Below, piece after piece: positions 9,204 to 17,292 of a DNA stretch of 64,000 nt. The position numbers were made by a program, and so were the translations under genes. The DNA is from Lientehia hominis. Lineage in GTDB: Bacteria; Bacillota; Clostridia; Lachnospirales; Lachnospiraceae. The DNA lies in NCBI RefSeq assembly GCF_021044755.1, contig NZ_JAJNOR010000004.1, positions 62,001-126,000 of the forward strand, written 5' to 3'. Under the pieces are notes generated by a model. The model did no database searches. It saw only the letters and a program-made list of their open reading frames with translations, and was not told where the DNA came from. Position 1 is the stretch's first letter. Each line of letters begins with the position of its first letter.

Positions 9204-9240
9204 TGACTTATCCGATTTTCATAGCATTTTCAGGCAAAGT

Positions 9241-10119
9241 TTACTTCGTAAAGAAACCAAATTCTACAGTTCCCTCAGGCCATGTGGCTTCTATCAGATA
9301 GACGTAGCCAGGATCGGATGAGGGGATGCAGAAAACGCCTTCCTCCAGAGCGGTCTCCACGGCTTCTTCCTGGGAAGAGGCGTCGGCAGAACCGGATTTC
9401 CATAAGTTCACAGGCCATCTGGTGACCATGACAGAATCCGGCTGGGGAGAACCGGACAGAGTCAGCTTCGTACCGCTGTCCAGGGAGACATCCACTAATT
9501 CTTCCCATTCGAGGATATGGGAACCGCAGGCGACTGCTTGCTGCTTTTCTCCGTTCTTGTCTGTATAGCTCCAGGAATAATTCCCTCTGGACAGCATGAC
9601 CGCCGCCGCAGCCTGTTCAGTACGGTACTCTAGATTGAGAGATGCCGGCTGGCTGGGATCCGGCTCTGTATAGATTTCGTCTATCAGGTACTGGTATACA
9701 GCCGCGTCTTTCGCGGTCCCTTCTTTTACTACCGCCATTTTGGTGACACCGGGATACTGTCCGGGATAGCTTTCCAACATAATGCCGTTTCCATAGATAT
9801 CCAGAATATATCCGGCGCTCAGATCCTCAGAAGACAGGCGGTTTCCGGAAGCATCGTATAATTCTTCCGGAATCGGAGCAGTAAAAAAGGTACCGTTATG
9901 GATGTCTACAAAGTAGATCTGCCCGTCGGGAGAAGTCAGATACATGGCCCGGAGCGCTTCGGGAGAATTTGGAGAAACGGCCTCGCTGCCCGCCGGTTTC
10001 ATGGTTTCAGTGGTTTCTGGTTCCTCCGTCTTTTTGCCGCAGCCGGAAAGGAATAGGCACCCGGCCAGCACAAAGAAAAATCCTGCTTTCCATCGTTTCT
10101 TTTTTGTATGAGTTTTCAA
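9241..10119 (-). CDS. Predicted lipoprotein of unknown function
   Basis: 292 residues. A basic N-terminus and hydrophobic helix lead to the lipobox LSGC with the lipid-modified C27, so the mature protein should be tethered to the outer face of the membrane. A Thr/Glu-rich spacer follows, then a soluble domain of about 240 residues with no motif I recognise; repeated short strand-like segments suggest a beta-rich fold. The start is a TTG codon with AAGGAGG 7 bp upstream; no in-frame ATG is available nearby. It is transcribed towards arcC, about 110 bp apart, and has its own promoter. Confidence 0.75.
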   Translation of the reverse strand: MKTHTKKKRWKAGFFFVLAGCLFLSGCGKKTEEPETTETMKPAGSEAVSPNSPEALRAMYLTSPDGQIYFVDIHNGTFFTAPIPEELYDASGNRLSSEDLSAGYILDIYGNGIMLESYPGQYPGVTKMAVVKEGTAKDAAVYQYLIDEIYTEPDPSQPASLNLEYRTEQAAAAVMLSRGNYSWSYTDKNGEKQQAVACGSHILEWEELVDVSLDSGTKLTLSGSPQPDSVMVTRWPVNLWKSGSADASSQEEAVETALEEGVFCIPSSDPGYVYLIEATWPEGTVEFGFFTK

Positions 10120-10166
10120 TGATGACCCTCCTTAATGATTGACACATGATAATCCTTCATAAAAGT

Positions 10167-10195
10167 AGTGTATCCGGAAATGAAAAGTGTTGCAA
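10167..10195 (-). promoter_or_regulatory. Promoter of the lipoprotein gene
   Basis: Minus-strand TTGCAA (10190-10195) and TACACT (10167-10172) are 17 bp apart, about 50 bp before the TTG start. Confidence 0.5.
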
Positions 10196-10212
10196 GAAAA
10201 ATAATCTCTGGC

Positions 10213-10241
10213 TTGTCATGAGTGGGGGAAAGTATTAAAAT
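10213..10241 (+). promoter_or_regulatory. Promoter of the alpha/beta hydrolase gene
   Basis: TTGTCA (10213-10218) and TAAAAT (10236-10241) with a 17-bp spacer, divergent from the lipoprotein promoter and about 50 bp upstream of the hydrolase start. Confidence 0.5.
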
Positions 10242-10292
10242 AAAAACATAGATAAATGATGGATTTAAAAAGACAGGAAGGAGGCGGATCCA

Positions 10293-11252
10293 ATGGAGAC
10301 CAAGGTAAAAAAAGAAGAGTTTTTTGTGAAGTCGGGCGAATCGGGGCAGATGCTCCATTGTATAAAATGGGAGCCGGCAGACTTATATGTAAAGGCGGTG
10401 CTTCAGATTGTGCACGGCATGGTGGAATACGTGGAGCGGTATGATGAATTTGCTTTCTATTTGGCAGAAAGAGGATACGCAGTGGTCGGCCATGATCATC
10501 TGGGCCATGGAAAGACGGCGGCTTCGGAGGAAGAGCTGGGGTATTTTTCCGAGAAAGACGGTGACCGCCATGTGATCGGCGATATTTACCGTTTGACATG
10601 CAAAGCCAGGGAATTGTGGCCGGACGTGCCGCTCTATATTATGGGACACAGTATGGGTTCATTCTTTACGAGAAAATATCTGACCAGATGCAGCCGAAAA
10701 GTGGATGGAGCCATCATCATGGGGACCGGATATATGGGGCTGCCTCTCGTTGCCGCAGGAAAGTGTCTGGCTGAGATCATCTGCAGGATAAAAGGCAGCC
10801 GCTACAGGAGCCGTCTTCTTTACAAGATGACCTTAGGCGGTAATAATAAGCGCATTCCGGAGCATCGGACAGAGAATGACTGGCTGAGCCAGAATGAAGA
10901 GTCGGTGGACGCATACTGCAGGGACCCTTTCTGCACCTTTATTTTTACGGCAGGGGCGTACAGAGATTTCTTTGCCATTCTGGTGGACCTGGCGAAGAAA
11001 AAAGATTTCGGAAATATGAACCGGGAGCTTCCGATTTTGATGGTATCAGGAAAAGAAGACCCCGTGGGAAACTACGGAAAAGGAGTCAAGGCCTGCTATA
11101 AGCAGTTTCAGTCCATGGGTTTTCAGCATGTCCAGATGAAGCTTTATCCGGGGGACCGCCATGAAATCCTCAATGAACTGGACAGAAGTATCGTGTTTGA
11201 AGATATAAAAGTATGGATGGATGCCGCTGCGGAAGAGATAACAAAGCATTGA
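10293..11252 (+). CDS. Alpha/beta hydrolase, monoacylglycerol lipase/lysophospholipase-like
   Basis: 319 residues, cytosolic, no signal peptide. The serine hydrolase fold of the S33/Hydrolase_4 group is clear: oxyanion-side HGMVEYVERYDEFA, GHDHLGHGKT at about 67-75, the nucleophile elbow GHSMG with S120, the acid D256 in GKEDPVGN and H290 in GDRHEIL. Family members cleave monoacylglycerols or lysophospholipids; the precise ester substrate is unknown. An AAGGAGG ribosome-binding site precedes ATG 10293. It seems to be a single-gene unit. The 214 bp that follow contain an imperfect GC-rich hairpin near 11293-11328 without a T run, and no gene I can support. Confidence 0.85.
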   Translation: METKVKKEEFFVKSGESGQMLHCIKWEPADLYVKAVLQIVHGMVEYVERYDEFAFYLAERGYAVVGHDHLGHGKTAASEEELGYFSEKDGDRHVIGDIYRLTCKARELWPDVPLYIMGHSMGSFFTRKYLTRCSRKVDGAIIMGTGYMGLPLVAAGKCLAEIICRIKGSRYRSRLLYKMTLGGNNKRIPEHRTENDWLSQNEESVDAYCRDPFCTFIFTAGAYRDFFAILVDLAKKKDFGNMNRELPILMVSGKEDPVGNYGKGVKACYKQFQSMGFQHVQMKLYPGDRHEILNELDRSIVFEDIKVWMDAAAEEITKH

Positions 11253-11466
11253 ACAATCCGTGCGTAAAACAGCAGCTTCAAACATGGGAAGAGGTTTCCG
11301 GCCGCCACGATCGGCTCGGAACCTCAGCCGATTCAATTTAGATAATCAAATCTAATTCTGAAATTTCTTGATCTGATCTTTGATACATTCTTTAAATTTC
11401 TTTTGTTTTTCCATATGCCTTTATTGTTTGCTGTGTTTCATAAAGATTTGGAAAGGAGTGGAGTGT

Positions 11467-12993
11467 TTGTACAGTAAGGTCTATAGCGCCGCCATCCAGG
11501 GAATGGAAGGGCGGCTGGTCACAGTGGAAGCGGACGTGAGCGACGGGCTTCCGAGCTTTGATATGGTCGGAGCACTGTCCACTGAAGTAAAGGAGGCCGC
11601 CCCCAGAGTACGGACGGCGTTAAAAAATGCGGGCTACCGTCTTCCGCCGAAGAGAATCGTCATAAATCTGGCGCCGGCGGATGTGAGAAAGGACGGGACT
11701 TTATTTGATCTGCCTGTGGCGGTAGCGGTCTTGGCGGCAATGGACATCATACCGGCTGAAAACCTGGAAGGATTGCTGCTGGCCGGAGAACTGGGGCTGG
11801 GAGGGGAGCTGCGTCCGGTGGCCGGAGTAATGGCTTTAGCCGCGTGCGCGCAGGAATCCGGACTCAGCGAAATGCTGGTGCCGGATGGAAATGTGCAGGA
11901 AGGAGCGGTGAATCAGGAGATCCGGGTCTGCGGCGCCTCACATCTGAATGAGGTGGTGAAACTTTTAAAGGAGCCGGATATGAGAAAAGCAGTGCGTGTG
12001 GACCTGGCCTCCTGTATGGAGAACAGGCATTCAGGGATGGATTTTAAGGATATCAGAGGACAGGAGACAGCGAGACGCGCGGCGGAGATCGCCGCTGCCG
12101 GAATGCATAATCTGCTGCTCCTGGGGCCTCCCGGCGTGGGAAAAACCTTGATTGCCAGATGCATTCCGGGTATCCTGCCGAAGCTTACTCTGGCAGAAAG
12201 TTTGGAAATCAGCCGAATCAACAGCATCTGCGGACTGATGCCGGAAGGGACGGCTTTGCTTATGGAAAGGCCTTTCCGGGCGCCTCATCATACGGTCACG
12301 GCGGCGGCGCTGACCGGAGGGGGACGAGTCCCCCGGCCGGGAGAGCTGTCTTTAGCCAGTCATGGCGTTTTATTCCTGGACGAGCTTCCGGAAATGTCCC
12401 GGATGTCGTTGGAGGCCCTGCGCCAGCCTCTGGAAGAAAAACGAGTGGTGGTCTCCAGGCTATATGGTTCCTATGAGTTTCCGGCGAAATTCATGTTGGT
12501 GGCCGCCATGAATCCGTGTCCGTGCGGCTATTTTCCAGACAGAAATAAATGCAGATGCTCTGCGCCGCAGATACAGAAATATCTGGGAAAATTGTCCCGT
12601 CCGCTGATGGACAGGATCGATATCAGTGTGACGGTGGAACGTCTCCCGTTTCGGGAACTCCAGGAAAAGAACGGCCATGCGGAAGCCTCGGGCATCATCC
12701 GGGAACGGGTGGAAAAGGCGAGGCTGGCACAAAAAGAACGTTTTGCGGGAACCGATTTCCTATATAATTCTTCCATACCCGGCTGCAGGATATTGGAGTA
12801 TTGTTCATTGGGCAAACCGGAAGAAGAATTTATGAGAAAAGCTTTTGACACAATGGAAATGAGCGCCAGGGCATACCACCGGGTCCTGAGAGTGGCCAGG
12901 ACCATTGCGGATCTGGAGGGAGCAGTCATTGTAGAGAAAAAACATCTGAAGGAGGCAATTCTTTACGGAGCCCCCAAGCTGCAAAAAATGTAA
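11467..12993 (+). CDS. comM: YifB/ComM-family Mg-chelatase-like AAA+ ATPase
   Basis: 508 residues. The start is taken as TTG 11467, which has GAAAGGAG at proper distance and yields the family N-terminus LYSKVYSAAIQGMEG; an upstream ATG at 11380 would add a hydrophobic stretch not seen in the family. A Lon-like N-terminal domain (about 1-170) precedes the AAA+ domain with Walker A GPPGVGKT at 220-227 and Walker B GVLFLDELPE. A CxCG/CxC segment (NPCPCGYFPDRNKCRC) and the C-terminal Mg_chelatase_C region follow. ComM promotes branch migration during natural transformation in Gram-negatives. Its position directly before dprA supports a DNA uptake or recombination role. Confidence 0.9.
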   Translation: MYSKVYSAAIQGMEGRLVTVEADVSDGLPSFDMVGALSTEVKEAAPRVRTALKNAGYRLPPKRIVINLAPADVRKDGTLFDLPVAVAVLAAMDIIPAENLEGLLLAGELGLGGELRPVAGVMALAACAQESGLSEMLVPDGNVQEGAVNQEIRVCGASHLNEVVKLLKEPDMRKAVRVDLASCMENRHSGMDFKDIRGQETARRAAEIAAAGMHNLLLLGPPGVGKTLIARCIPGILPKLTLAESLEISRINSICGLMPEGTALLMERPFRAPHHTVTAAALTGGGRVPRPGELSLASHGVLFLDELPEMSRMSLEALRQPLEEKRVVVSRLYGSYEFPAKFMLVAAMNPCPCGYFPDRNKCRCSAPQIQKYLGKLSRPLMDRIDISVTVERLPFRELQEKNGHAEASGIIRERVEKARLAQKERFAGTDFLYNSSIPGCRILEYCSLGKPEEEFMRKAFDTMEMSARAYHRVLRVARTIADLEGAVIVEKKHLKEAILYGAPKLQKM

Positions 12994-13038
12994 AAAATTG
13001 GAAAATAAATCATATAATAATAGGAAGGAATAGGAACT

Positions 13039-14295
13039 ATGGAAAAGAAAATAAATGTATTTTCTGAGCAGGAATATTGGTTTTGGTACTGCGGGTTGAG
13101 CCAGATACCGCTTCCGGTGAGAGAACGGCTTCTGCAGCGGCTGGGTACTCCGGCGGAAATTTTTCACGCATCAGAGAAAGCCCTGAGGGATGTGCTCAGG
13201 CCTGCGGGGCAGCCGGGCGGACAAATGGAACCTATGGGAGACACGGATGAGGCAGATGTGTTTTATAACAGAAAGATTCTGGAACGTGCGGTGAGGGATA
13301 TCCGGGAGGGGCGTGAAACGGATAAGATTCAAAGAATGCTGGAAACTATGAATCAAAGGGGTATTTTATTTATACCGTTATGTGATGAAAATTATCCGAA
13401 ACGGCTTTTGTCCATTCCGGGACGCCCCCTTGGATTATTTATAAAAGGCGGCCTTCCTTCCGATGACAGGCCGTCAGCTGCCATAGTGGGTTCCCGGAAC
13501 TGCAGTTATTATGGACGTTCCATGGCAGAGGATTTAGGAAAAGCTCTGGCAGAAGCCGGCATACAAGTCATAAGCGGGCTTGCCAGGGGAATCGACGCCG
13601 CTGGGCACCGGGGAGCCCTGAGGGCTGAAAACCGAGTAGCCGGGACCTTCGGCGTTTTGGGATGCGGGCCGGACATGGTCTATCCCAGGGAAAATCAAAG
13701 TTTGTACGGAGAGGTGGAGGCAGCCGGAGGACTGATTTCCGAATATCCGACGGGCACGAGGCCGCTGCCCATGAATTTCCCGGCCAGAAACCGTATCATC
13801 AGCGGTCTGTCGGATTGTGTGGCTATCATAGAGGCGGGAAAGAGGAGCGGATCTTTGATCACCGCGTCCTATGCCCTGGAACAGGGAAAGGAGATCTGGG
13901 CAGTTCCCGGCAGGGCCGGGGACTACTTGAGCTGCGGAACCAACAGTCTTTTGAAGGACGGAGCAGAGCTATTGACAGAGCCGGAGGATATTCTCAGCTT
14001 CTGGAATCTAAAAGGGAAAAAATTAAGAATTTCTAATAATAATCAGTTATCTCTTGATAAAAATTTGGAAAGGGTGTATAGTTGTCTGGATTCCGAACCC
14101 AAATCTACGGAGAGAATCTGCCTGGAAACGGGACTGAACAGTGCCGATTTAGCGGTCTGCCTTGTGGATCTGGAGATGGAGGGGCTGGTTGTGCAGCCAT
14201 ATGAGCACTATTATGTGGCAAAAAGAGATAAAGGAGAACACTATGGCAAAGTATCTGGTCATTGTAGAGTCCCCCGCAAAAGTAAAGACAATTAA
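13039..14295 (+). CDS. dprA: DNA-processing protein A
   Basis: 418 residues. DprA binds incoming single-stranded DNA and loads RecA during transformation. The Rossmann-like core is complete: IVGSRNCSYYG, SGLARGIDAAGHRGAL, GVLGCGPDMVYPREN, the PARNRIISGLS motif, EAGKRSGSLITASYALEQG and VPGRAGDYLSCGTN. An N-terminal helical domain and a C-terminal winged helix (about 335-400) flank it. It begins at ATG 13039 with an AGGAAGGA ribosome-binding site. The last 53 bases overlap the start of topA in another frame, so translation may be coupled; the C-terminal tail beyond about residue 400 is written over the topA start. Confidence 0.95.
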   Translation: MEKKINVFSEQEYWFWYCGLSQIPLPVRERLLQRLGTPAEIFHASEKALRDVLRPAGQPGGQMEPMGDTDEADVFYNRKILERAVRDIREGRETDKIQRMLETMNQRGILFIPLCDENYPKRLLSIPGRPLGLFIKGGLPSDDRPSAAIVGSRNCSYYGRSMAEDLGKALAEAGIQVISGLARGIDAAGHRGALRAENRVAGTFGVLGCGPDMVYPRENQSLYGEVEAAGGLISEYPTGTRPLPMNFPARNRIISGLSDCVAIIEAGKRSGSLITASYALEQGKEIWAVPGRAGDYLSCGTNSLLKDGAELLTEPEDILSFWNLKGKKLRISNNNQLSLDKNLERVYSCLDSEPKSTERICLETGLNSADLAVCLVDLEMEGLVVQPYEHYYVAKRDKGEHYGKVSGHCRVPRKSKDN

Positions 14296-16309
14296 AAAAT
14301 TTTTGGGGGCCAATTACGATGTAGACGCATCCAACGGGCATGTAAGAGACCTGCCGAAAAGCCAGATGGGCATTGATATAGAGCACGATTACGAGCCAAA
14401 ATATATCACGATACGCGGGAAGGGAGACATTCTGGCAAACCTTCGCAAGAAAGTGAAGAAGTCGGATAAGATATATCTGGCTACTGACCCGGACCGTGAG
14501 GGAGAAGCAATTTCCTGGCATTTGATGACGGCTCTTAAGCTGGAGGACAAAAAGGTCCAGAGAATCAGTTTCAATGAGATTACAAAAACTGCGGTAAAAG
14601 CTTCCCTGAAAGCGCCGAGAGACATTGACATGAATTTGGTGGACGCCCAGCAGGCACGCCGTGTCTTGGACAGAATGGTGGGCTACAGCATCAGCCCGTT
14701 ATTGTGGGCGAAGGTGAAGCGGGGACTGAGCGCCGGACGGGTACAGTCCGCAGCGCTTCGGATCATCTGTGACAGAGAAGAAGAGATTTCTGCGTTTATC
14801 CCTCAGGAGTACTGGTCACTGGAGGCAGATGTCCAGTGCGGCAGTGAAAAAAAGCCTATGAGGGTGAAATTCTATGGAAACAGAAAGCAGAAGATTACCA
14901 TCGCAGACAAAAAACAGCTGGATGATATTTTAAAGGACGTGGAAAAATCTGAATTTAAAATCGCCGATATCAAACTGGGAGAACGGATCAAGAAGCCGCC
15001 TCTCCCTTTTACGACGAGCACTCTTCAGCAGGAAGCGGCCAACGTACTGAATTTTTCGACGCAGAAGACTATGCGGCTCGCCCAGCAGCTATATGAAGGA
15101 ATTGATATAAAGGGAAACGGAACAGCCGGTATCATCACATATCTTCGTACCGATTCCACCCGTATATCCGAAGAAGCCCAGAAAGCCGCGGCAGAGTATA
15201 TCTCGGCGGAATACGGACCGGAATATGTGCTGGCAGATGAACAAAAAGGAAAATCCGGCGGAAAGATTCAGGATGCCCATGAGGCTATCCGGCCGACGGA
15301 TATCGAATTGTCTCCCACAAAGATCAAAGATTCCCTTTCCAGGGATCAATTCCGGCTGTATCAGCTCATCTGGCGCCGATATACCGCGTGCAGGATGTCG
15401 TCGGCCGTTTATGAGACGACTAATGTAAAGATCGACGCGGGGAACTATCGATTTACCGCTTCAGCTTCCAAGGTGAAGTTTGAAGGGTTTATGACCGTAT
15501 ATACGGATCCCAATGAGAAAAAAGAACCGAATACGCTGGCAAAGAATCTGACCACCGAGACGCCATTAACATTGAAGGAGTTTGATTACAAGCAGCACTT
15601 CACTCAGCCGCCGGCCCATTATACGGAAGCCTCTTTGGTGCGGGCGCTGGAGGAGGCAGGCATCGGCCGTCCCAGTACCTACGCTCCTACCATTACGACG
15701 ATCATTGCCAGGCGCTATGTGGCAAAGGAGAATAAAAATCTTTATGTAACGGAGCTGGGAGAGATCGTAAATCACATTATGAAAGAAGCGTTCCCCAGTT
15801 TGGTGGACGTGGCGTTCACCGCGAATATGGAATCTCTTCTGGATGGAGTAGAAGACGGGGTCGTGAAGTGGAAGACCGTCATCCGTAATTTTTATCCAGA
15901 TCTGATGGATGCAGTGACGGCCGCTCAGAAAGAACTGGAGGCCGTGAAAATAGAGGATGAGGTCACAGAGGAGATCTGTGAGAACTGCGGCCGCAACATG
16001 GTCATCAAATATGGACCTCATGGAAGATTTCTGGCGTGTCCGGGTTTTCCGGACTGCAAGAACACAAAGCCGTATTTGGAGAAGACCGGGGTCAGCTGTC
16101 CGGTCTGCGGCGGCGATGTTGTCGTGAAAAAAACCAAAAAAGGCAGAAGATATTATGGATGCAGCAACCATCCCGACTGCGAATTCATGTCCTGGCAGAA
16201 GCCGTCCAATGAAAAGTGTCCAAAGTGCGGGAGTTATATGGTGGAAAAGGGAAATAAGCTGATTTGTTCGGAACAGACCTGCGGTTTCCTGGTTGAAAAG
16301 GTAAAATAA
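14243..16309 (+). CDS. topA: DNA topoisomerase I (type IA)
   Basis: 688 residues from ATG 14243, which has AAAGGAGA upstream and gives the universal MAKYLVIVESPAK start; the longer reading frame back to 14162 lies inside dprA and is rejected. It relaxes negative supercoils. The TOPRIM domain (about 2-140) shows the ATDPDREGEAI acidic motif, and the catalytic tyrosine is Y300 in GIITYLRTDSTRI. Three C-terminal zinc-binding repeats are visible: CENCG...C...C, CPVCG...C...C, and CPKCG...C...C, the last ending the protein. The dprA-topA-codY neighbourhood is conserved across Firmicutes. Confidence 0.97.
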   Translation: MAKYLVIVESPAKVKTIKKFLGANYDVDASNGHVRDLPKSQMGIDIEHDYEPKYITIRGKGDILANLRKKVKKSDKIYLATDPDREGEAISWHLMTALKLEDKKVQRISFNEITKTAVKASLKAPRDIDMNLVDAQQARRVLDRMVGYSISPLLWAKVKRGLSAGRVQSAALRIICDREEEISAFIPQEYWSLEADVQCGSEKKPMRVKFYGNRKQKITIADKKQLDDILKDVEKSEFKIADIKLGERIKKPPLPFTTSTLQQEAANVLNFSTQKTMRLAQQLYEGIDIKGNGTAGIITYLRTDSTRISEEAQKAAAEYISAEYGPEYVLADEQKGKSGGKIQDAHEAIRPTDIELSPTKIKDSLSRDQFRLYQLIWRRYTACRMSSAVYETTNVKIDAGNYRFTASASKVKFEGFMTVYTDPNEKKEPNTLAKNLTTETPLTLKEFDYKQHFTQPPAHYTEASLVRALEEAGIGRPSTYAPTITTIIARRYVAKENKNLYVTELGEIVNHIMKEAFPSLVDVAFTANMESLLDGVEDGVVKWKTVIRNFYPDLMDAVTAAQKELEAVKIEDEVTEEICENCGRNMVIKYGPHGRFLACPGFPDCKNTKPYLEKTGVSCPVCGGDVVVKKTKKGRRYYGCSNHPDCEFMSWQKPSNEKCPKCGSYMVEKGNKLICSEQTCGFLVEKVK

Positions 16310-16350
16310 TCGAAATTATATAAAAATTACGAAAAGAAATGTGAAAAGTG

Positions 16351-16379
16351 TTGCGGCGTCTTAAAAAGTATGATACGAT
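16351..16379 (+). promoter_or_regulatory. Putative codY promoter
   Basis: TTGCGG (16351-16356) and TACGAT (16374-16379), 17-bp spacer, about 47 bp before the codY GTG. The match is moderate at both hexamers. Confidence 0.4.
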
Positions 16380-16425
16380 AAGGCTGAATAAGTTGGAATT
16401 ACTGAATATGAATAGGAGGCCAGCA

Positions 16426-17199
16426 GTGAGCGTACAATTATTGGATAAAACCAGAAAAATTAACAAATTGCTCCATAACAACAATTCCAGCAAGGTTGTC
16501 TTCAACGATATTTGTGCCGTGCTGAGCGATATTCTTGATTCTAACATCCTTGTTATCAGTAAAAAAGGCAAGGTGTTGGGAGTAGGTATCAGCGAAGGGG
16601 TAGAAGAGATTGAAGAACTCATTGAAGATCAGGTGGGGGGCTTCGTAGACCGGATGCTGAATGAAAGACTGCTCAGTGTTCTTTCTACCAAGGAAAATGT
16701 AAATTTGGAAACGCTGGGATTTGCAGAGACGAACGTGGAGAAATATCAGGCGATTATTACGCCGATCGATATCGCCGGTGAGCGTTTGGGGACATTGTTC
16801 ATCTATAAGTCCAATGATCAGTATGGAATAGACGATATTATCCTCAGCGAATATGGCACTACGGTAGTCGGGCTGGAGATGATGCGTTCCGTGAATGAGG
16901 AAAATGCGGAAGAGACGAGAAAGATTCAGATTGTAAAATCTGCCATCAGCACGCTGTCGTTTTCCGAGCTGGAAGCTATCCAGCATATCTTTGAGGAATT
17001 GGAAGGAAATGAGGGAATCCTTGTGGCCAGCAAGATTGCAGACCGAGTAGGTATTACCCGTTCCGTGATCGTCAATGCACTCAGGAAATTTGAAAGTGCC
17101 GGAGTCATTGAATCCCGTTCTTCCGGAATGAAAGGTACTTATATCAAAGTGCTGAATGACGTGGTGTTTGAAGAACTGAAAAAGCTGAAGGAAGTATAG
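16426..17199 (+). CDS. codY: Global transcriptional repressor CodY
   Basis: 257 residues from GTG 16426, chosen because AATAGGAGG lies 6-7 bp upstream and it gives the family start MSVQLLDKTRKINKLL; the upstream frame adds 26 non-homologous residues. CodY senses GTP and branched-chain amino acids and represses stationary-phase, transport, motility and competence genes. The GAF ligand domain occupies about 1-155, a linker helix follows, and the C-terminal winged helix-turn-helix contains ASKIADRVGITRSVIVNALR. The length is that of the family. It is downstream of topA with its own promoter and ends in a strong terminator. Confidence 0.97.
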   Translation: MSVQLLDKTRKINKLLHNNNSSKVVFNDICAVLSDILDSNILVISKKGKVLGVGISEGVEEIEELIEDQVGGFVDRMLNERLLSVLSTKENVNLETLGFAETNVEKYQAIITPIDIAGERLGTLFIYKSNDQYGIDDIILSEYGTTVVGLEMMRSVNEENAEETRKIQIVKSAISTLSFSELEAIQHIFEELEGNEGILVASKIADRVGITRSVIVNALRKFESAGVIESRSSGMKGTYIKVLNDVVFEELKKLKEV

Positions 17200-17232
17200 A
17201 ATAGTTCTGAATGGTCAGGAAACAGAAATGAC

Positions 17233-17276
17233 AAATCCTGCGGAGGCCTCCGAATGGAAGGCGCCGCAGGATTTTT
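17233..17276. terminator. Terminator after codY
   Basis: An 11-bp stem AAATCCTGCGG/CCGCAGGATTT (17233-17243 with 17264-17274) with inner GGCC pairing and a T run, between convergent codY and the ABC-class ATPase gene; it may serve both. Confidence 0.88.
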
Positions 17277-17292
17277 GCTTTCATCTATGTTG

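Noticed and set aside
11293..11328. GC-rich hairpin after the alpha/beta hydrolase as a terminator
   Set aside because: The stem is interrupted by mismatches and no T run follows.
11380..11466. Upstream ATG start of the ComM/YifB gene
   Set aside because: It adds 29 hydrophobic residues absent from the family and has no ribosome-binding site; TTG 11467 has one.
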